A stretch of DNA of 64,000 nt from Desulfurococcales archaeon (GTDB taxonomy: Archaea > Thermoproteota > Thermoprotei_A > Sulfolobales > Acidilobaceae), in contig WAOT01000004.1 in assembly GCA_015521115.1 (NCBI GenBank), positions 1-64,000 on the forward strand. Reading direction: 5' to 3'. The notes under the pieces were generated by a model that was given only the letters and a program-made list of their open reading frames with translations, did not search any database and was not told the origin of the DNA. Positions within the stretch are counted from its first letter, which is position 1, and each line of letters opens with the position of its first letter. Position numbers and translations under genes: made by a program. Shown in pieces: positions 44,743 through 54,370 of this stretch.

Positions 44743-45057
44743 ATGGCGATAATCGACTCTGCGGTAGCGGGAATAGCTCTCGTGACATCAGCTGTTATGA
44801 TGGGAATTGCGGCTTATGGAATGACGTATTCCAGGAACTTCATAAGGCAGCTGCTATCAATTGAGGTTTTATTCAACGCAGTACTACTGTTTATCATCGT
44901 GCTTTCAACTCTGTCTCCAGCCCTTCTTACCGGTTTTGGTGTAGTGTTGATCTCGATAGTCTCAGGAGAGGTTATAGTAGTGGTTGCGATAATAGCAGCA
45001 TTCTACCGTGTCGGTAGGACTCTGGATTCTTCAAGTATAGAGGAGGAGGGCGTCTAA
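44743..45057 (+). CDS. nuoK: Subunit NuoK
   Basis: About 104 residues, three membrane helices. Conserved Glu residues lie in helix 2 (SIEVLFNAV) and helix 3 (SGEVIVVVAI), as in NuoK proton channels. ATG 44743 has GGGGGTGA 5 nt upstream. GTG 44734 is the longer option. Confidence 0.92.
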   Translation: MAIIDSAVAGIALVTSAVMMGIAAYGMTYSRNFIRQLLSIEVLFNAVLLFIIVLSTLSPALLTGFGVVLISIVSGEVIVVVAIIAAFYRVGRTLDSSSIEEEGV

Positions 45058-45058
45058 A

Positions 45059-46603
45059 ATGGTGGAGATACCTTTCATCTGGTATGGGAGTCTTCTGCTC
45101 CCAATAATTGTTGGGCTATTAGGCCTAGGCAGTAGTAGGGGGAAGCTGATCGCAGCACTCTCAGCTATAACACTACTCATACCACTCGGTATCATAATGA
45201 CCTCCTGGATCATCTACTCCCCTGAGGAACCGGTTGCCGACTCTATCAAGATAGACCTAACGGGGTACAAGATCGGATACTTTAGCCTTGTAGTCGACGG
45301 GCTGTCTCTGCCTGTTCTAGTAGGAATAAGCCTAGTCACTGGCATCGTTGCGGTATACTCGCTAAAGTACATGACTACTAGGATAGCCGAGATGGAGGAG
45401 CAGGGGGAGAAAGTACCAGGGCTCGGCGCATACTTCTTCCTCTACAACCTCTTCGCTATAGCAATGATGGGGATGGCACTGTCCACGAACCTTATAGAAT
45501 TCTACTTGTTCCTTGAGATCTCGCTAATCGCCTCATTCCTGCTAATAGCGTACTATGGCTACGGTGACAGGAGGAAAATCTCGCTACTCTACTTCATCTG
45601 GACCCACGTTGCAGGGGCCCTGTTCATCGCAGGCGTACTCTACTATGGGATAAAGGCTGGAAGCTTCGATATCCTGAGAATCCAGAATGGGAGCCTAATC
45701 TATGTGCCAATGGCCTCAGCCATCATAGGTGAAGCCGCAAAGATAGCAGCTGCAGCCATCCTAGTAGGACTCTTCATAAAGATGGCGGTCTTCGGCGTGC
45801 ACATGTGGCTTCCATACGCACACGCAGAAGCTCCAACACCAGTATCAGCACTCCTATCACCTAACCTCATCGGTATAGCAGGCTACGCCCTAGCCAGGTT
45901 CGGAATAATCCTATTCCCCGATATACTCCAGAAGATAAAGTACGACCTCATGATCCTCGCAATAGTAACAATAGTATATGGCGGCCTAGTAGCGTTAAGG
46001 CAGAATGATTTCAAGAGACTACTAGCATACTCAAGCGTGAGCCAAATGGGCTACCTGCTCCTAGGCATATCAACGCTAACAGCCTTCGGCATAGGTGGAG
46101 CAATGCTACACTACCTCACACACGCTATAGGGAAGGCAGTCCTCTTCATGGTCGCAGGAGTCTTCATAACTGAGCTACACGGTCTCAGGGATATAAGGAG
46201 GATGAGCGGGCTAGCCAAGTACTACCCATTCACAGCAGCGGCAGCACTCCTAGGCTTCATGCACCTAGTTGGCATCCCGCCTACGATGGGTCTATGGAGC
46301 GAGCTCCTTATAACAATAGGGCTGGTTAAGGCTGTCCCGCTAAACAGTGTAGACCATGTACTATTAGTAGCAACCTCGTTGATAGTAGCGTATGGCGTGT
46401 CAGCGGCGTATGCGTTCATAACGATGAAGAGGATCTTCTACGGTAAACCAATGGAGGGGGCAAACCATGAAATACAGGATGGCTTCAAACAGACGGTTGT
46501 ACTACTAGCAGTGATCGGTGTGATCTTCTTCCTAACAATCTCACTGCTCATATCACCCCTACGCCAGTCCGTCGAGACTCTACTCCTAGCTGGTCTAGGT
46601 TAG
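45059..46603 (+). CDS. nuoM: Subunit NuoM-like antiporter
   Basis: 514 residues, about 14 membrane helices of the Mrp antiporter type, with Glu in LFLEISLIASF, Lys in AVFGVHMWLPYAHAEAPTPVSALLS and the LLAYSSVSQMGYLLLG helix. A proton-pumping subunit. It is placed before nuoL, reversed relative to the usual nuoL-M order. Confidence 0.85.
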   Translation: MVEIPFIWYGSLLLPIIVGLLGLGSSRGKLIAALSAITLLIPLGIIMTSWIIYSPEEPVADSIKIDLTGYKIGYFSLVVDGLSLPVLVGISLVTGIVAVYSLKYMTTRIAEMEEQGEKVPGLGAYFFLYNLFAIAMMGMALSTNLIEFYLFLEISLIASFLLIAYYGYGDRRKISLLYFIWTHVAGALFIAGVLYYGIKAGSFDILRIQNGSLIYVPMASAIIGEAAKIAAAAILVGLFIKMAVFGVHMWLPYAHAEAPTPVSALLSPNLIGIAGYALARFGIILFPDILQKIKYDLMILAIVTIVYGGLVALRQNDFKRLLAYSSVSQMGYLLLGISTLTAFGIGGAMLHYLTHAIGKAVLFMVAGVFITELHGLRDIRRMSGLAKYYPFTAAAALLGFMHLVGIPPTMGLWSELLITIGLVKAVPLNSVDHVLLVATSLIVAYGVSAAYAFITMKRIFYGKPMEGANHEIQDGFKQTVVLLAVIGVIFFLTISLLISPLRQSVETLLLAGLG

Positions 46604-46615
46604 GAGGTGGTAGGA

Positions 46616-48706
46616 ATGATCGTGGAGACAGGTTCCCTAGTTGCTCCGAACTCCGGTCTCATGCCCTGGGCTCTAATATGGGGGATCCCATATCTGGGGG
46701 CAGCAATACTCGCCATACTCTACTACCTAGGAGTTGAAAACAAGGCCGTCCATGGCTGGGGAAGCGTAGTATCAATAGGGCTAGGAGCACTAGTAGCAGT
46801 TGATGCCCTCTTCAAGGTTCTAAGAGAGGGGCCGATCTATGCCGCCTCAACAACCACATGGGTTCCATGGATCAACGTGGGAGTCGGAGTATACCTTGAC
46901 GGGCTCGGAGCTGTTATGGCAGTAATTGTTGGAGTGCTAAGCTTCCTAATAGCAGTCTACAGCGTGGAATACATGCGCCACTCCTGGGGCATCCCAAGAT
47001 ACTTCTTCTTCTTCACATTCTTCGTCGCAAGCATGCTCCTACTAGTGACAGCGGATAACCTCATACTCATGTTCATAGGCTGGGAAGGCACAGGACTAGC
47101 AAGCTACGCCTTGATAGGCCATTGGTACACTGACGAGGAGGAGTACTGGGTAGGCGTACCTGGGAGGAAAGCACTAGGCATACCGATGTACTTTACACCA
47201 AGCCACAGCGGTGTGAGAGCAATGCTCTTCACTAGAATAGGAGACATCGGCATGATGATAGGCATGGCAACACTCTTCCTCCTAACCGGAACATTCTCAA
47301 TACCAGAAATAGCCGTACAGGCAAGCCATGGGGGATGGATGGTCACTCTAGCAAGCAAGGGCGTACTAGCAGCTGTCCTCCTAGTGTTCACCCTCGGAGC
47401 ACTAGCTAAGAGCGCTCAGTTCCCGTTCCAGGAGTGGCTTGTCACAGCAATGACAGGTCCAACACCTGTTAGCGCACTTATCCACGCAGCCACCATGGTC
47501 AAGGCAGGAGTCTACTTCATGCTGAGAATGGCTCCAGTGTTCCTCCTTGGAGCAGCTGCTTCGGGTCTAGTTGCTGGCGAGCTAGCAAAGTACTTCGTAA
47601 TAGTTGCGGGATTGGGGGCGATAACGGCATTTATGCTCGCGACAATGGCCCTCGTATCCAACGAGCTCAAGCTAATTCTAGCCTATTCAACTGCAAGCCA
47701 GCTCGGCTACATGTTCGTAGGGGTCGCAGCCGCAGGTGCTATACTAGCAACTGGTCATGCTGAGGTCGGGGAGATAGCATCACTCGGAGTCGCGGCAGGC
47801 CTTTCACACCTCCTCAGCCACGCAATTTTCAAGGCTGCACTATTCCTCATAGCAGGATGGCTTATCCATGCGGCTCATAGCAGGTTTATCGACTATATGG
47901 GCAACTACGCGAAATACATGAAGCTAACCGCATTATCCCTATGGCTCGCAGGCCTTAGCCTAATGGCGATACCGCCAATGAGCGGATTCTTCAGCAAAGA
48001 ACTTACACTAAAGAGCGCTGAGGAAGCCCATCTCAACTGGGTTCTAGGCCTAGGCGTGCTCACTGCAGGACTAACAGCAGCATACACGCTAAGAATGATA
48101 TTGAGAGTCCTGCATCTGCCGCCTAAGAAGGAAGTCCACGAGCACCCCCACGAGGCCCCACCACTAATGCTCATCCCATACTTCCTACTAGCCCTAACCG
48201 CGCTCGTGATAGGTATAGCGTGGTTCCAGTTCTACCCTTCACTGGCGAAAGCGATATCAGAAACGCTTGGAGTAGAGGCGGCGATTGACACTGTGAAGGC
48301 GGTGTTTGGGATCAGCTTATCAGCAGTGACAGCTACAACTTTGGGCTGGGTGTTCACAAATATTGCTGTAGTTGCTGTACTATACCTATTAGTGAAGACA
48401 GACTTCGACCGGATACTACAGACAAGTAAGACGGCTAGGGTCATACACGACTTCCTCTTCGACCGGTGGTACATCAACTCAATAATATACATCCTAATAG
48501 TGGGCGGGTTCGCAGGCTTCTCAATGTTCCTAGCCGGTGTCGACCACGTCATAGACCTAGCATACCATGCAGCTATACCAGCCCTATTCGCCCTCGGTGC
48601 AGCGGGGCTAAGGGCCCTCCACCGTGGTAGAAGTGACTACTACCTAATGCTATACGTCTACTTCGCCTCTGTGTTGCTCCTCTTCCTCTACATAGCATGG
48701 GGGTGA
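46616..48706 (+). CDS. nuoL: Subunit NuoL-like antiporter
   Basis: About 696 residues, the longest antiporter-like subunit. It has LMFIGWEGTGLASYALIGHWY, FPFQEWLVTAMTGPTPVSALIHAATMVKAGVYFM and a C-terminal lateral-helix region after about residue 560 (DRILQTSKTARVIHDFLFDRWYINS). ATG 46616 has GGAGGTG 6 nt upstream. Confidence 0.92.
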   Translation: MIVETGSLVAPNSGLMPWALIWGIPYLGAAILAILYYLGVENKAVHGWGSVVSIGLGALVAVDALFKVLREGPIYAASTTTWVPWINVGVGVYLDGLGAVMAVIVGVLSFLIAVYSVEYMRHSWGIPRYFFFFTFFVASMLLLVTADNLILMFIGWEGTGLASYALIGHWYTDEEEYWVGVPGRKALGIPMYFTPSHSGVRAMLFTRIGDIGMMIGMATLFLLTGTFSIPEIAVQASHGGWMVTLASKGVLAAVLLVFTLGALAKSAQFPFQEWLVTAMTGPTPVSALIHAATMVKAGVYFMLRMAPVFLLGAAASGLVAGELAKYFVIVAGLGAITAFMLATMALVSNELKLILAYSTASQLGYMFVGVAAAGAILATGHAEVGEIASLGVAAGLSHLLSHAIFKAALFLIAGWLIHAAHSRFIDYMGNYAKYMKLTALSLWLAGLSLMAIPPMSGFFSKELTLKSAEEAHLNWVLGLGVLTAGLTAAYTLRMILRVLHLPPKKEVHEHPHEAPPLMLIPYFLLALTALVIGIAWFQFYPSLAKAISETLGVEAAIDTVKAVFGISLSAVTATTLGWVFTNIAVVAVLYLLVKTDFDRILQTSKTARVIHDFLFDRWYINSIIYILIVGGFAGFSMFLAGVDHVIDLAYHAAIPALFALGAAGLRALHRGRSDYYLMLYVYFASVLLLFLYIAWG

Positions 48707-48712
48707 TCAAGG

Positions 48713-50164
48713 ATGATCCATGAAGTAGAGCTGGCACTCACACTCATCTATACTGTACTCGGGATAGGCCTGATAATCCCTGTAATAGCAGTAGTAGGGG
48801 GCAGAAAATCAAAACTAATACAGTGGCTAGCAGTGTTATCTGCTCTCCTAACGATAGCTACAGGTGCGATAATGCTCGACGTAACTATAAGGAACGGCCC
48901 TATAGCTCTATACAACAATACAGTAGTCCACGACGCTTTCACGTCCTTCATAGTGCTCGGAGCAGGCATAACTGCAACCTTAGCGTTAACCGCAGCAGGT
49001 AAGGAGCCCCTAATATGGGAGAGTAGTCCAAGCTACTATGGGCTACTACCAATAGCCCTCTTCGGCATATTCGTGATCTCGGGAGTAAGAGACGCCCTAC
49101 TACTACTAGCAACATGGCTTTTAGTATCAGTACTGGCCTACGTATACATAGCCCTACCTGTAGAGAGGGAGAGCAGGGCGGCGGCTGTCAGGTATATTAT
49201 GCTAGGTGCAGTAGCGACACTCTTCCTCGCAATATGGGTGGCAGCTAACACTGTGCTCAGCACATCACAGAACCTATACCCCTACCAGATCGCCCCCTTA
49301 AGCTCAGACAAGTTTAGCGGGTTCGTGCTGATAACACTATTAGCAGCGTTAGGGTTCAAGGTAGGCGTAGCACCCTTCCACTGGTGGATTCCAAGCGTTT
49401 ATGGAAGGGCTGACGGTAGGGTTGTCAGTATTGTAGCAGCCGTGATCAAGCTGGGATTCATTGCAGTCCTAACGAGGCTAGTCTACTACATGGCGGGCGG
49501 TGAAGCCCTCGGAAACGTCTACTCTCTCGGCATACTAGCAGGGTCTAAAGCACTCGCCTACACACTAGCAATCCTAGCGGTTGTAACCATGACATACGGA
49601 AATATAGCAGCGCTAACAACCGATGATCTTAGAGCCCTACTCTCCTACAGCAGCATAGCACAGATAGGTTACATACTCGCGGCAATGGCAGCGTTAGCGT
49701 ATTTCACGCCGAGGGGGAACCCAGCTCTAGTCAACTACGCGTTTGCCGCAGTGGCAGTTCAGGCAGTAGCATACGGTATTGCCAAAGCCCCACTATTCAG
49801 CCTGACCAGCAATGTCAGAACCCTAAGAGAGCTTAGAGGCCTCCTCGGAAGGAGTAGGGCTGGAGCTGCAGGAGCAATACTATTATTCAGCCTTCTGGGC
49901 ATGCCACCTATGCTAGGTTTCTGGGGCAAACTCTACATGTTCATCGCAGTAGCAGGCTTCTCAATACTGCTAGTAATAGCGGCCTTCATCAACAGCGCAA
50001 TCAGCAGCGCTTACTACGTCAGATTCGCGAGAGACATGGTTTCCGAGAGCGGAACTTCTGAGAAGGGTGTGGCCAAGAGCGTAGAGGCAGCGCTCATTGC
50101 CGGAGCCATTATAATAATCGCCTTAGGACTCGTAGCCCCAGCAATATTTTCCCTAATCTATTAG
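48713..50164 (+). CDS. nuoN: Subunit NuoN-like antiporter
   Basis: 483 residues, about 14 membrane helices, with KVGVAPFHWWIPSVYGRADG, LLSYSSIAQIGYILAAMAAL and a C-terminal helix set typical of NuoN. It completes the pumping module and is the last gene of the operon. The 3' spacer holds a GC hairpin (50181-50199). Confidence 0.88.
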   Translation: MIHEVELALTLIYTVLGIGLIIPVIAVVGGRKSKLIQWLAVLSALLTIATGAIMLDVTIRNGPIALYNNTVVHDAFTSFIVLGAGITATLALTAAGKEPLIWESSPSYYGLLPIALFGIFVISGVRDALLLLATWLLVSVLAYVYIALPVERESRAAAVRYIMLGAVATLFLAIWVAANTVLSTSQNLYPYQIAPLSSDKFSGFVLITLLAALGFKVGVAPFHWWIPSVYGRADGRVVSIVAAVIKLGFIAVLTRLVYYMAGGEALGNVYSLGILAGSKALAYTLAILAVVTMTYGNIAALTTDDLRALLSYSSIAQIGYILAAMAALAYFTPRGNPALVNYAFAAVAVQAVAYGIAKAPLFSLTSNVRTLRELRGLLGRSRAGAAGAILLFSLLGMPPMLGFWGKLYMFIAVAGFSILLVIAAFINSAISSAYYVRFARDMVSESGTSEKGVAKSVEAALIAGAIIIIALGLVAPAIFSLIY

Positions 50165-50180
50165 CCCCCTTCTTTATCCT

Positions 50181-50199
50181 CCCCCGCGAATAGCGGGGG
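50181..50199 (+). promoter_or_regulatory. GC hairpin between nuoN and the decarboxylase gene
   Basis: CCCCCGC (50181-50187) pairs perfectly with GCGGGGG (50193-50199) around GAATA. It lies 17 nt after nuoN and 6 nt before the ATG at 50205, so its 3' arm is also the only SD-like G-run of the next gene. It may block translation of the decarboxylase or stabilise the end of the nuo message. Confidence 0.5.
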
Positions 50200-50204
50200 T
50201 TAAA

Positions 50205-51296
50205 ATGCCACCACACTCTAGGCAGGAGAGTAGATGCAACGATATACGAGTAGTTGGAGCCATGATATCCGACCCACCCGCACCGGCAGTGGAGGAGTGT
50301 GCTAATAAAATTAATACTAATCTAGGAGACCCGGTATCATATCCGGGCATGAATGAGGCGATTAAGTCAATCATCTCTAGGGTTTCAAGGGAAGCGCTGG
50401 GAAAAGAATACCCGGGTTGGGTAACGAGCGGGGCTACGGAATCAAACCTATTAGCACTATATTATTGGAGGGAGAGGGGTAAAAACAAGCTGATCCTCCT
50501 AGAAAGTGCTCACTATAGTGTTTTGAAAGCGGCTAAGATATTGGGGCTCAAATACCATGTTATCCCCCTTAAACCGTCGAGCTGTGCCCCGGCTAGGAAA
50601 CTGACTGAGGTAGTGGATCACAAGAGCATTGTAGTCGCAACTATTGGGACAACCGAGTTGGGGTGCATTGATGATGTTAGGGGAATGGCTGAAATAGCTG
50701 AGAAGGTAGGAGCTGCGATCCACGTTGACGCAGCATTTTTAGGCCCCATTATGAGGTATATTGTCCCACCGGTCATGATCGAGCTTAATGATACCGTAGC
50801 GACGTTAGCGTTGGATATGCACAAGATCCCCGAAGCACCTCTCCCCCTTGGAGTCCTTCTAGCCTCAGATCAGACCATAATAGAGTCACTCTACACTCAA
50901 AGCTCATACATCCCTAGCGGTAGACAGTTCGGCATTCTCGGCTCTAGACCAGGATGCCCAGTATATGCTGCACTCCGATCCATCGAGACCTTAGAGAAAA
51001 TGTTCGGTAGCTTTGAAGGCATAGCGGAAGCACTGAACCGAGAAGCAGAGAGGATAACGAGAGAGCTTGGGAAATGTGGTTACAGGAGAATATCGCCTCC
51101 AGGACGCCCGATACTATGTTTGCAGCACCCAAACATTGATAAGATATTTAAGAAAGCGTCCCAAATGGGCATCCAGCTATACAAGTGTACAGCCCCTAAA
51201 GGAGTCAGGTTAGTAGTTATGCCTCATCACATCTATAATAGGGAGACCGACTGTATACTCGAACTCTTATCCCGGTTTGCATCCGTATCGGATTAG
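50205..51296 (+). CDS. PLP-dependent decarboxylase, MfnA-like
   Basis: 363 residues of group II decarboxylase fold. It has SAHYS (His103), HVDAAF (Asp175) and the PLP Lys207 in DMHK. Archaeal MfnA-like enzymes decarboxylate L-tyrosine or, in many archaea, L-aspartate to beta-alanine for coenzyme A. The substrate is not decided by sequence reading. The G-run SD is inside a hairpin. Confidence 0.85.
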   Translation: MPPHSRQESRCNDIRVVGAMISDPPAPAVEECANKINTNLGDPVSYPGMNEAIKSIISRVSREALGKEYPGWVTSGATESNLLALYYWRERGKNKLILLESAHYSVLKAAKILGLKYHVIPLKPSSCAPARKLTEVVDHKSIVVATIGTTELGCIDDVRGMAEIAEKVGAAIHVDAAFLGPIMRYIVPPVMIELNDTVATLALDMHKIPEAPLPLGVLLASDQTIIESLYTQSSYIPSGRQFGILGSRPGCPVYAALRSIETLEKMFGSFEGIAEALNREAERITRELGKCGYRRISPPGRPILCLQHPNIDKIFKKASQMGIQLYKCTAPKGVRLVVMPHHIYNRETDCILELLSRFASVSD

Positions 51297-51322
51297 TAGA
51301 AGAACTGGGGTAGTGAGGAGTT

Positions 51323-52063
51323 ATGGGGAGAATGGTAGAGGAGCTTAGGAACGCGATAAACAGGTATAAGCACCTGCTCAAGGGCGGAGAGATAGACTAT
51401 GATAAGACCCTGCTTGTAGAGGAAATAGAAGAAGAGTTAATAGAGAATGCTAAAAGAAATGATGAAATCATAAAAATATTAGATAATAATGAACTTACAA
51501 CAGCGTTAGCGAAGCTCACAGAGAAGCTTAGAGAAGATTATGTAAGGGTCTCCGAGAAATTAGGGCATAGGCTCACAAATTTTGACGAGGCCTTGGAGGC
51601 ATTCTTAACGGGTAAGAAGGACGTTCCAGGATTTAATATAATATTTATAATTATTCAAGCTTATGCTAGACTTAAGGCCCAGCTCTACGAGGAAGAGAAG
51701 GGAAATATCAACAACTCTACTGCGGAGTGCCCCGTATGCGGAGCCATCTCTAGGACTATGTTAAAAGAGGACGAGAGGACATACTCCATGATTTGCCCCT
51801 TCTGCGGGTATAAGTGGATAGTCTCAACAAACGGGCTTCGGTGCCCATACTGTGGAAATACGGATAAGTTAGCCATAGGAGTCTTCACGGGGAAGAAGCT
51901 CAAGAGGCTAGGTTTAGCGTGGTGTCAGTCCTGTGGCGAGACCTGGAGAGTAGTCCTCGATAAGGGCATAAAGGTTCCCAGACTATTCCTGACTGCTCTT
52001 TCCTTCGGCGCCGAGATCTACCGTAACGCTATCCCTAGAGATGCAGACGTCACCGACTCTTAA
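51323..52063 (+). CDS. FdhE-like zinc protein
   Basis: 246 residues. After a helical N-terminal half come four CxxC units (Cys136/139, 158/161, 174/177, 201/204), the two rubredoxin-like knuckles of FdhE, the formate dehydrogenase accessory protein. No formate dehydrogenase is in the window. Its function is otherwise open (it may aid a molybdenum or iron-sulfur enzyme). The last 81 nt overlap the convergent gene at 51983. Confidence 0.72.
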   Translation: MGRMVEELRNAINRYKHLLKGGEIDYDKTLLVEEIEEELIENAKRNDEIIKILDNNELTTALAKLTEKLREDYVRVSEKLGHRLTNFDEALEAFLTGKKDVPGFNIIFIIIQAYARLKAQLYEEEKGNINNSTAECPVCGAISRTMLKEDERTYSMICPFCGYKWIVSTNGLRCPYCGNTDKLAIGVFTGKKLKRLGLAWCQSCGETWRVVLDKGIKVPRLFLTALSFGAEIYRNAIPRDADVTDS

Positions 52064-52573
52064 GCTCACTCTGTGGGTGCATTTCTGCAACAAGGTTAAA
52101 TGGAGGCCCAGAGATACGATACCCAAGAATGGCTCATAGTATTTTGCGCATTCTGTTTCGAAAACGGGTTTCTCAAACAGGTATTCCAGGAAGTCCTTGT
52201 TGATCTTGTATGAGAAGTATATTCCTAGGAGGCCAATATAGGAGCCGACGGCGAGAGCGGGCATTAATATGCTCCTATAAGTTGCACGCCCCTTTTCCAC
52301 GATCTCCCGTATAGAGTATAAACCTGATAAGTAAACGTATTCGAGTGCGCCCCCAATCATGGACACTCCGAGGGCTGTGAGTGCAGGTAGGTAGCTCAGA
52401 TCCTCAGGTACAAGGTATGAAGTTAACGCGATAGGGAGTGATAGTAATATGATTAGGGGCGCGATTTTTGCCTGACCGATTCGGCCGAGTTTCTCACTTA
52501 TTCTAATGGCCCTGACACACGTGCTCTGATTGGGGGTCACATAATGCGATCTCAGTCCTCCGCTAATGTTCAC
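51983..52573 (-). CDS. Hypothetical membrane protein
   Basis: 196 residues with about three to four hydrophobic segments (about 36-55, 60-82 and 105-125) and an amphipathic C-terminus. No family is recognised. GTG start, 6 nt after the stop of the nuclease gene on the same strand, so co-transcribed with it. Its C-terminus overlaps the FdhE-like gene in antisense. Confidence 0.55.
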   Translation of the reverse strand: MNISGGLRSHYVTPNQSTCVRAIRISEKLGRIGQAKIAPLIILLSLPIALTSYLVPEDLSYLPALTALGVSMIGGALEYVYLSGLYSIREIVEKGRATYRSILMPALAVGSYIGLLGIYFSYKINKDFLEYLFEKPVFETECAKYYEPFLGIVSLGLHLTLLQKCTHRVSLRVGDVCISRDSVTVDLGAEGKSSQE

Positions 52574-52579
52574 TCACCC

Positions 52580-53569
52580 TCATACCGGTAAGGGAATAGT
52601 TCTGATGCCCGTGATTTTTTCTATATGTCTAGCCGTGAGCTCCGGATCCCTACCTCTATACGCGTCTACTATGATTATTCTCGGTCTGGCGGCCCTCAAG
52701 TAGTCTACTATCTCCCTAAGGGTTGCATGGTCGCTGTATGAAACATTGTACTTGTTTGGTTCAACCTGGACAATAATGCCTCTCATCTCCCAACCTGTAA
52801 GTATGATATGGGTTCCTCTTCTAGTCTTGAAGGAGCGTGACCGGGACATATGCTGGAATATGACGGCTGACTCGTCAATGGGAGCACCATTATATGGGTA
52901 GAGGTCCTCTATTCTCTCCCTGTAGAACTCGGCTGCTATCTTGGCTAGTTTTATGGTCTTAATATCGGCGTAGAAGGGTAGCCTGACCCCACTTTTTCGT
53001 AGCTCAACCATGACCTCCTGGAGCTTACCATTGTAGCCATAGACCCACACAGGGCCGTACTTGGACTTCTCCTCTATAAGGCCTATGAGGGCCATAAGGG
53101 CCTCCCAATCGCTCCACCGCCTCTGCCGGCGGGGGCTTCCATATGTGGCGTCTAGAACGAGGACGTCGAGATCCCTTATGGGGGGTGTACCGGGCATCTT
53201 GAAGTCCCCGGTATAGGCTACACGGTAATTGGGGCCCTCTACGAGCACCTGTGCACTACCCGCTATATGGCGGGACGGGAATAGCGTTAGCCTCTCGTCT
53301 TCCACCATTAGGCTTCTACCGTAGGGGAGGGGGGCGGTTTTGTGCGGCGGGATCTTGTATCCTAAAACTTCCAGCATTTTCAGGGTTGTGGGTGTAGCTA
53401 CTATGAAGACGCTCCTCTTGATACTCCTCTTCAGGCCTCCTATATGGTCGAAATGGGCGTGGGTCACTACCCTTATAGGTCTGTCGTCGAAACCATCGAC
53501 GACGACATTCTTACCTAACAGTATTGCTCCTTTAGTGCTAACGCTGGCGGTTGCGGTGGCTTTCTCCAA
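52580..53569 (-). CDS. Metallo-beta-lactamase-fold nuclease (Snm1/Artemis-like)
   Basis: 329 residues. The zinc motif is HAHFDH (His37, His39, Asp41, His42), then HIAGSAQVLVEGP and YTGDFKMPG, and the late motif SYSDHATLREIVDY. This is the beta-CASP-like group that includes RNA 3'-end processing and DNA repair exonucleases. The single-domain archaeal form (COG1236) is more often an exonuclease. Confidence 0.85.
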   Translation of the reverse strand: MEKATATASVSTKGAILLGKNVVVDGFDDRPIRVVTHAHFDHIGGLKRSIKRSVFIVATPTTLKMLEVLGYKIPPHKTAPLPYGRSLMVEDERLTLFPSRHIAGSAQVLVEGPNYRVAYTGDFKMPGTPPIRDLDVLVLDATYGSPRRQRRWSDWEALMALIGLIEEKSKYGPVWVYGYNGKLQEVMVELRKSGVRLPFYADIKTIKLAKIAAEFYRERIEDLYPYNGAPIDESAVIFQHMSRSRSFKTRRGTHIILTGWEMRGIIVQVEPNKYNVSYSDHATLREIVDYLRAARPRIIIVDAYRGRDPELTARHIEKITGIRTIPLPV

Positions 53570-53668
53570 CCGGTAAGCACCCAGTTCACACCATTAGCAT
53601 GACTGTTCCCCTAAAAGTGGAAACATCATGTCCCTCATGCAGGAACAGATAATAAGTCTAGCTGCTAG

Positions 53669-54349
53669 CTAGTATTGCGCCTCCCTCGAGAACTTAGAGG
53701 CGTTTATTGCGGCTAACACGGTTATTAATATTGATGCAACAGCTAGACCCGCCTTAACAGCGGGGCTCGGGAATTTATGAAGACAGGTGTCTGGCGGTAT
53801 TGGCTCTACACTTATAGGCTGGAGTATGAGCGAGTACGGTTTAAGCGTATCCCGGTAGAAGTATGCTGATGTCCACGTAACAATACCATCTTCAGTCCGG
53901 TGCATGCTCACATAAACCTCCTTATCGTTCCCCAGGAGCTGAAGTTTATAGTATAGTATCATACCGTGGCTGCAGGCATAGGATTCAGTCCCCTCGGGTA
54001 GGAACACTATAACAGGGTCGCCAGCAGATACTTCCGCTAACCTCTTAGCCCCTATATTTTCCGGCTGTAGGACTGCTTTCACAATTTTCTCGAGATCTCG
54101 TGATGGGCAGCTCCACCCGCTTATTTCAATCGACGACAAGTTTAGTCCTTCATTTGACCGCACATAGTAAGCATTTACTATTCCGCAGAGTGCGAAACCC
54201 TGTTGGTATGGGGCCGATAGTAGTGCCCTATAAGTCACCTTGTAGTATGTATTGTTTACTGCCTCTGCCCCCGCTGGCGTGTGTAGTAATGGTAATAGTA
54301 ATAGTAAAATTGTAAAAATTATTATTTTTGATTTATATTTTTTCAGCAC
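53669..54349 (-). CDS. Exported membrane-anchored protein, unknown
   Basis: 226 residues. A signal peptide or N-terminal anchor is at residues 7-28 (IIIFTILLLLLPLLH), followed by an extracellular domain with paired Cys residues (about 55, 80, 124 and 190), which suggests disulfides, then a C-terminal membrane helix (about 198-218). The layout is that of a surface protein. Base composition is more AT-rich than the neighbours in the N-terminal region. No family is recognised. Confidence 0.6.
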   Translation of the reverse strand: MLKKYKSKIIIFTILLLLLPLLHTPAGAEAVNNTYYKVTYRALLSAPYQQGFALCGIVNAYYVRSNEGLNLSSIEISGWSCPSRDLEKIVKAVLQPENIGAKRLAEVSAGDPVIVFLPEGTESYACSHGMILYYKLQLLGNDKEVYVSMHRTEDGIVTWTSAYFYRDTLKPYSLILQPISVEPIPPDTCLHKFPSPAVKAGLAVASILITVLAAINASKFSREAQY

Positions 54350-54370
54350 TCCCGGCTCACCGGCTGCGTC

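Noticed and set aside
53570-53668. Possible small RNA in the spacer with ATGATG-like and GCTAGC repeats
   Set aside because: Only one imperfect box C-like string and no matching box D. Probably spacer with promoter elements.
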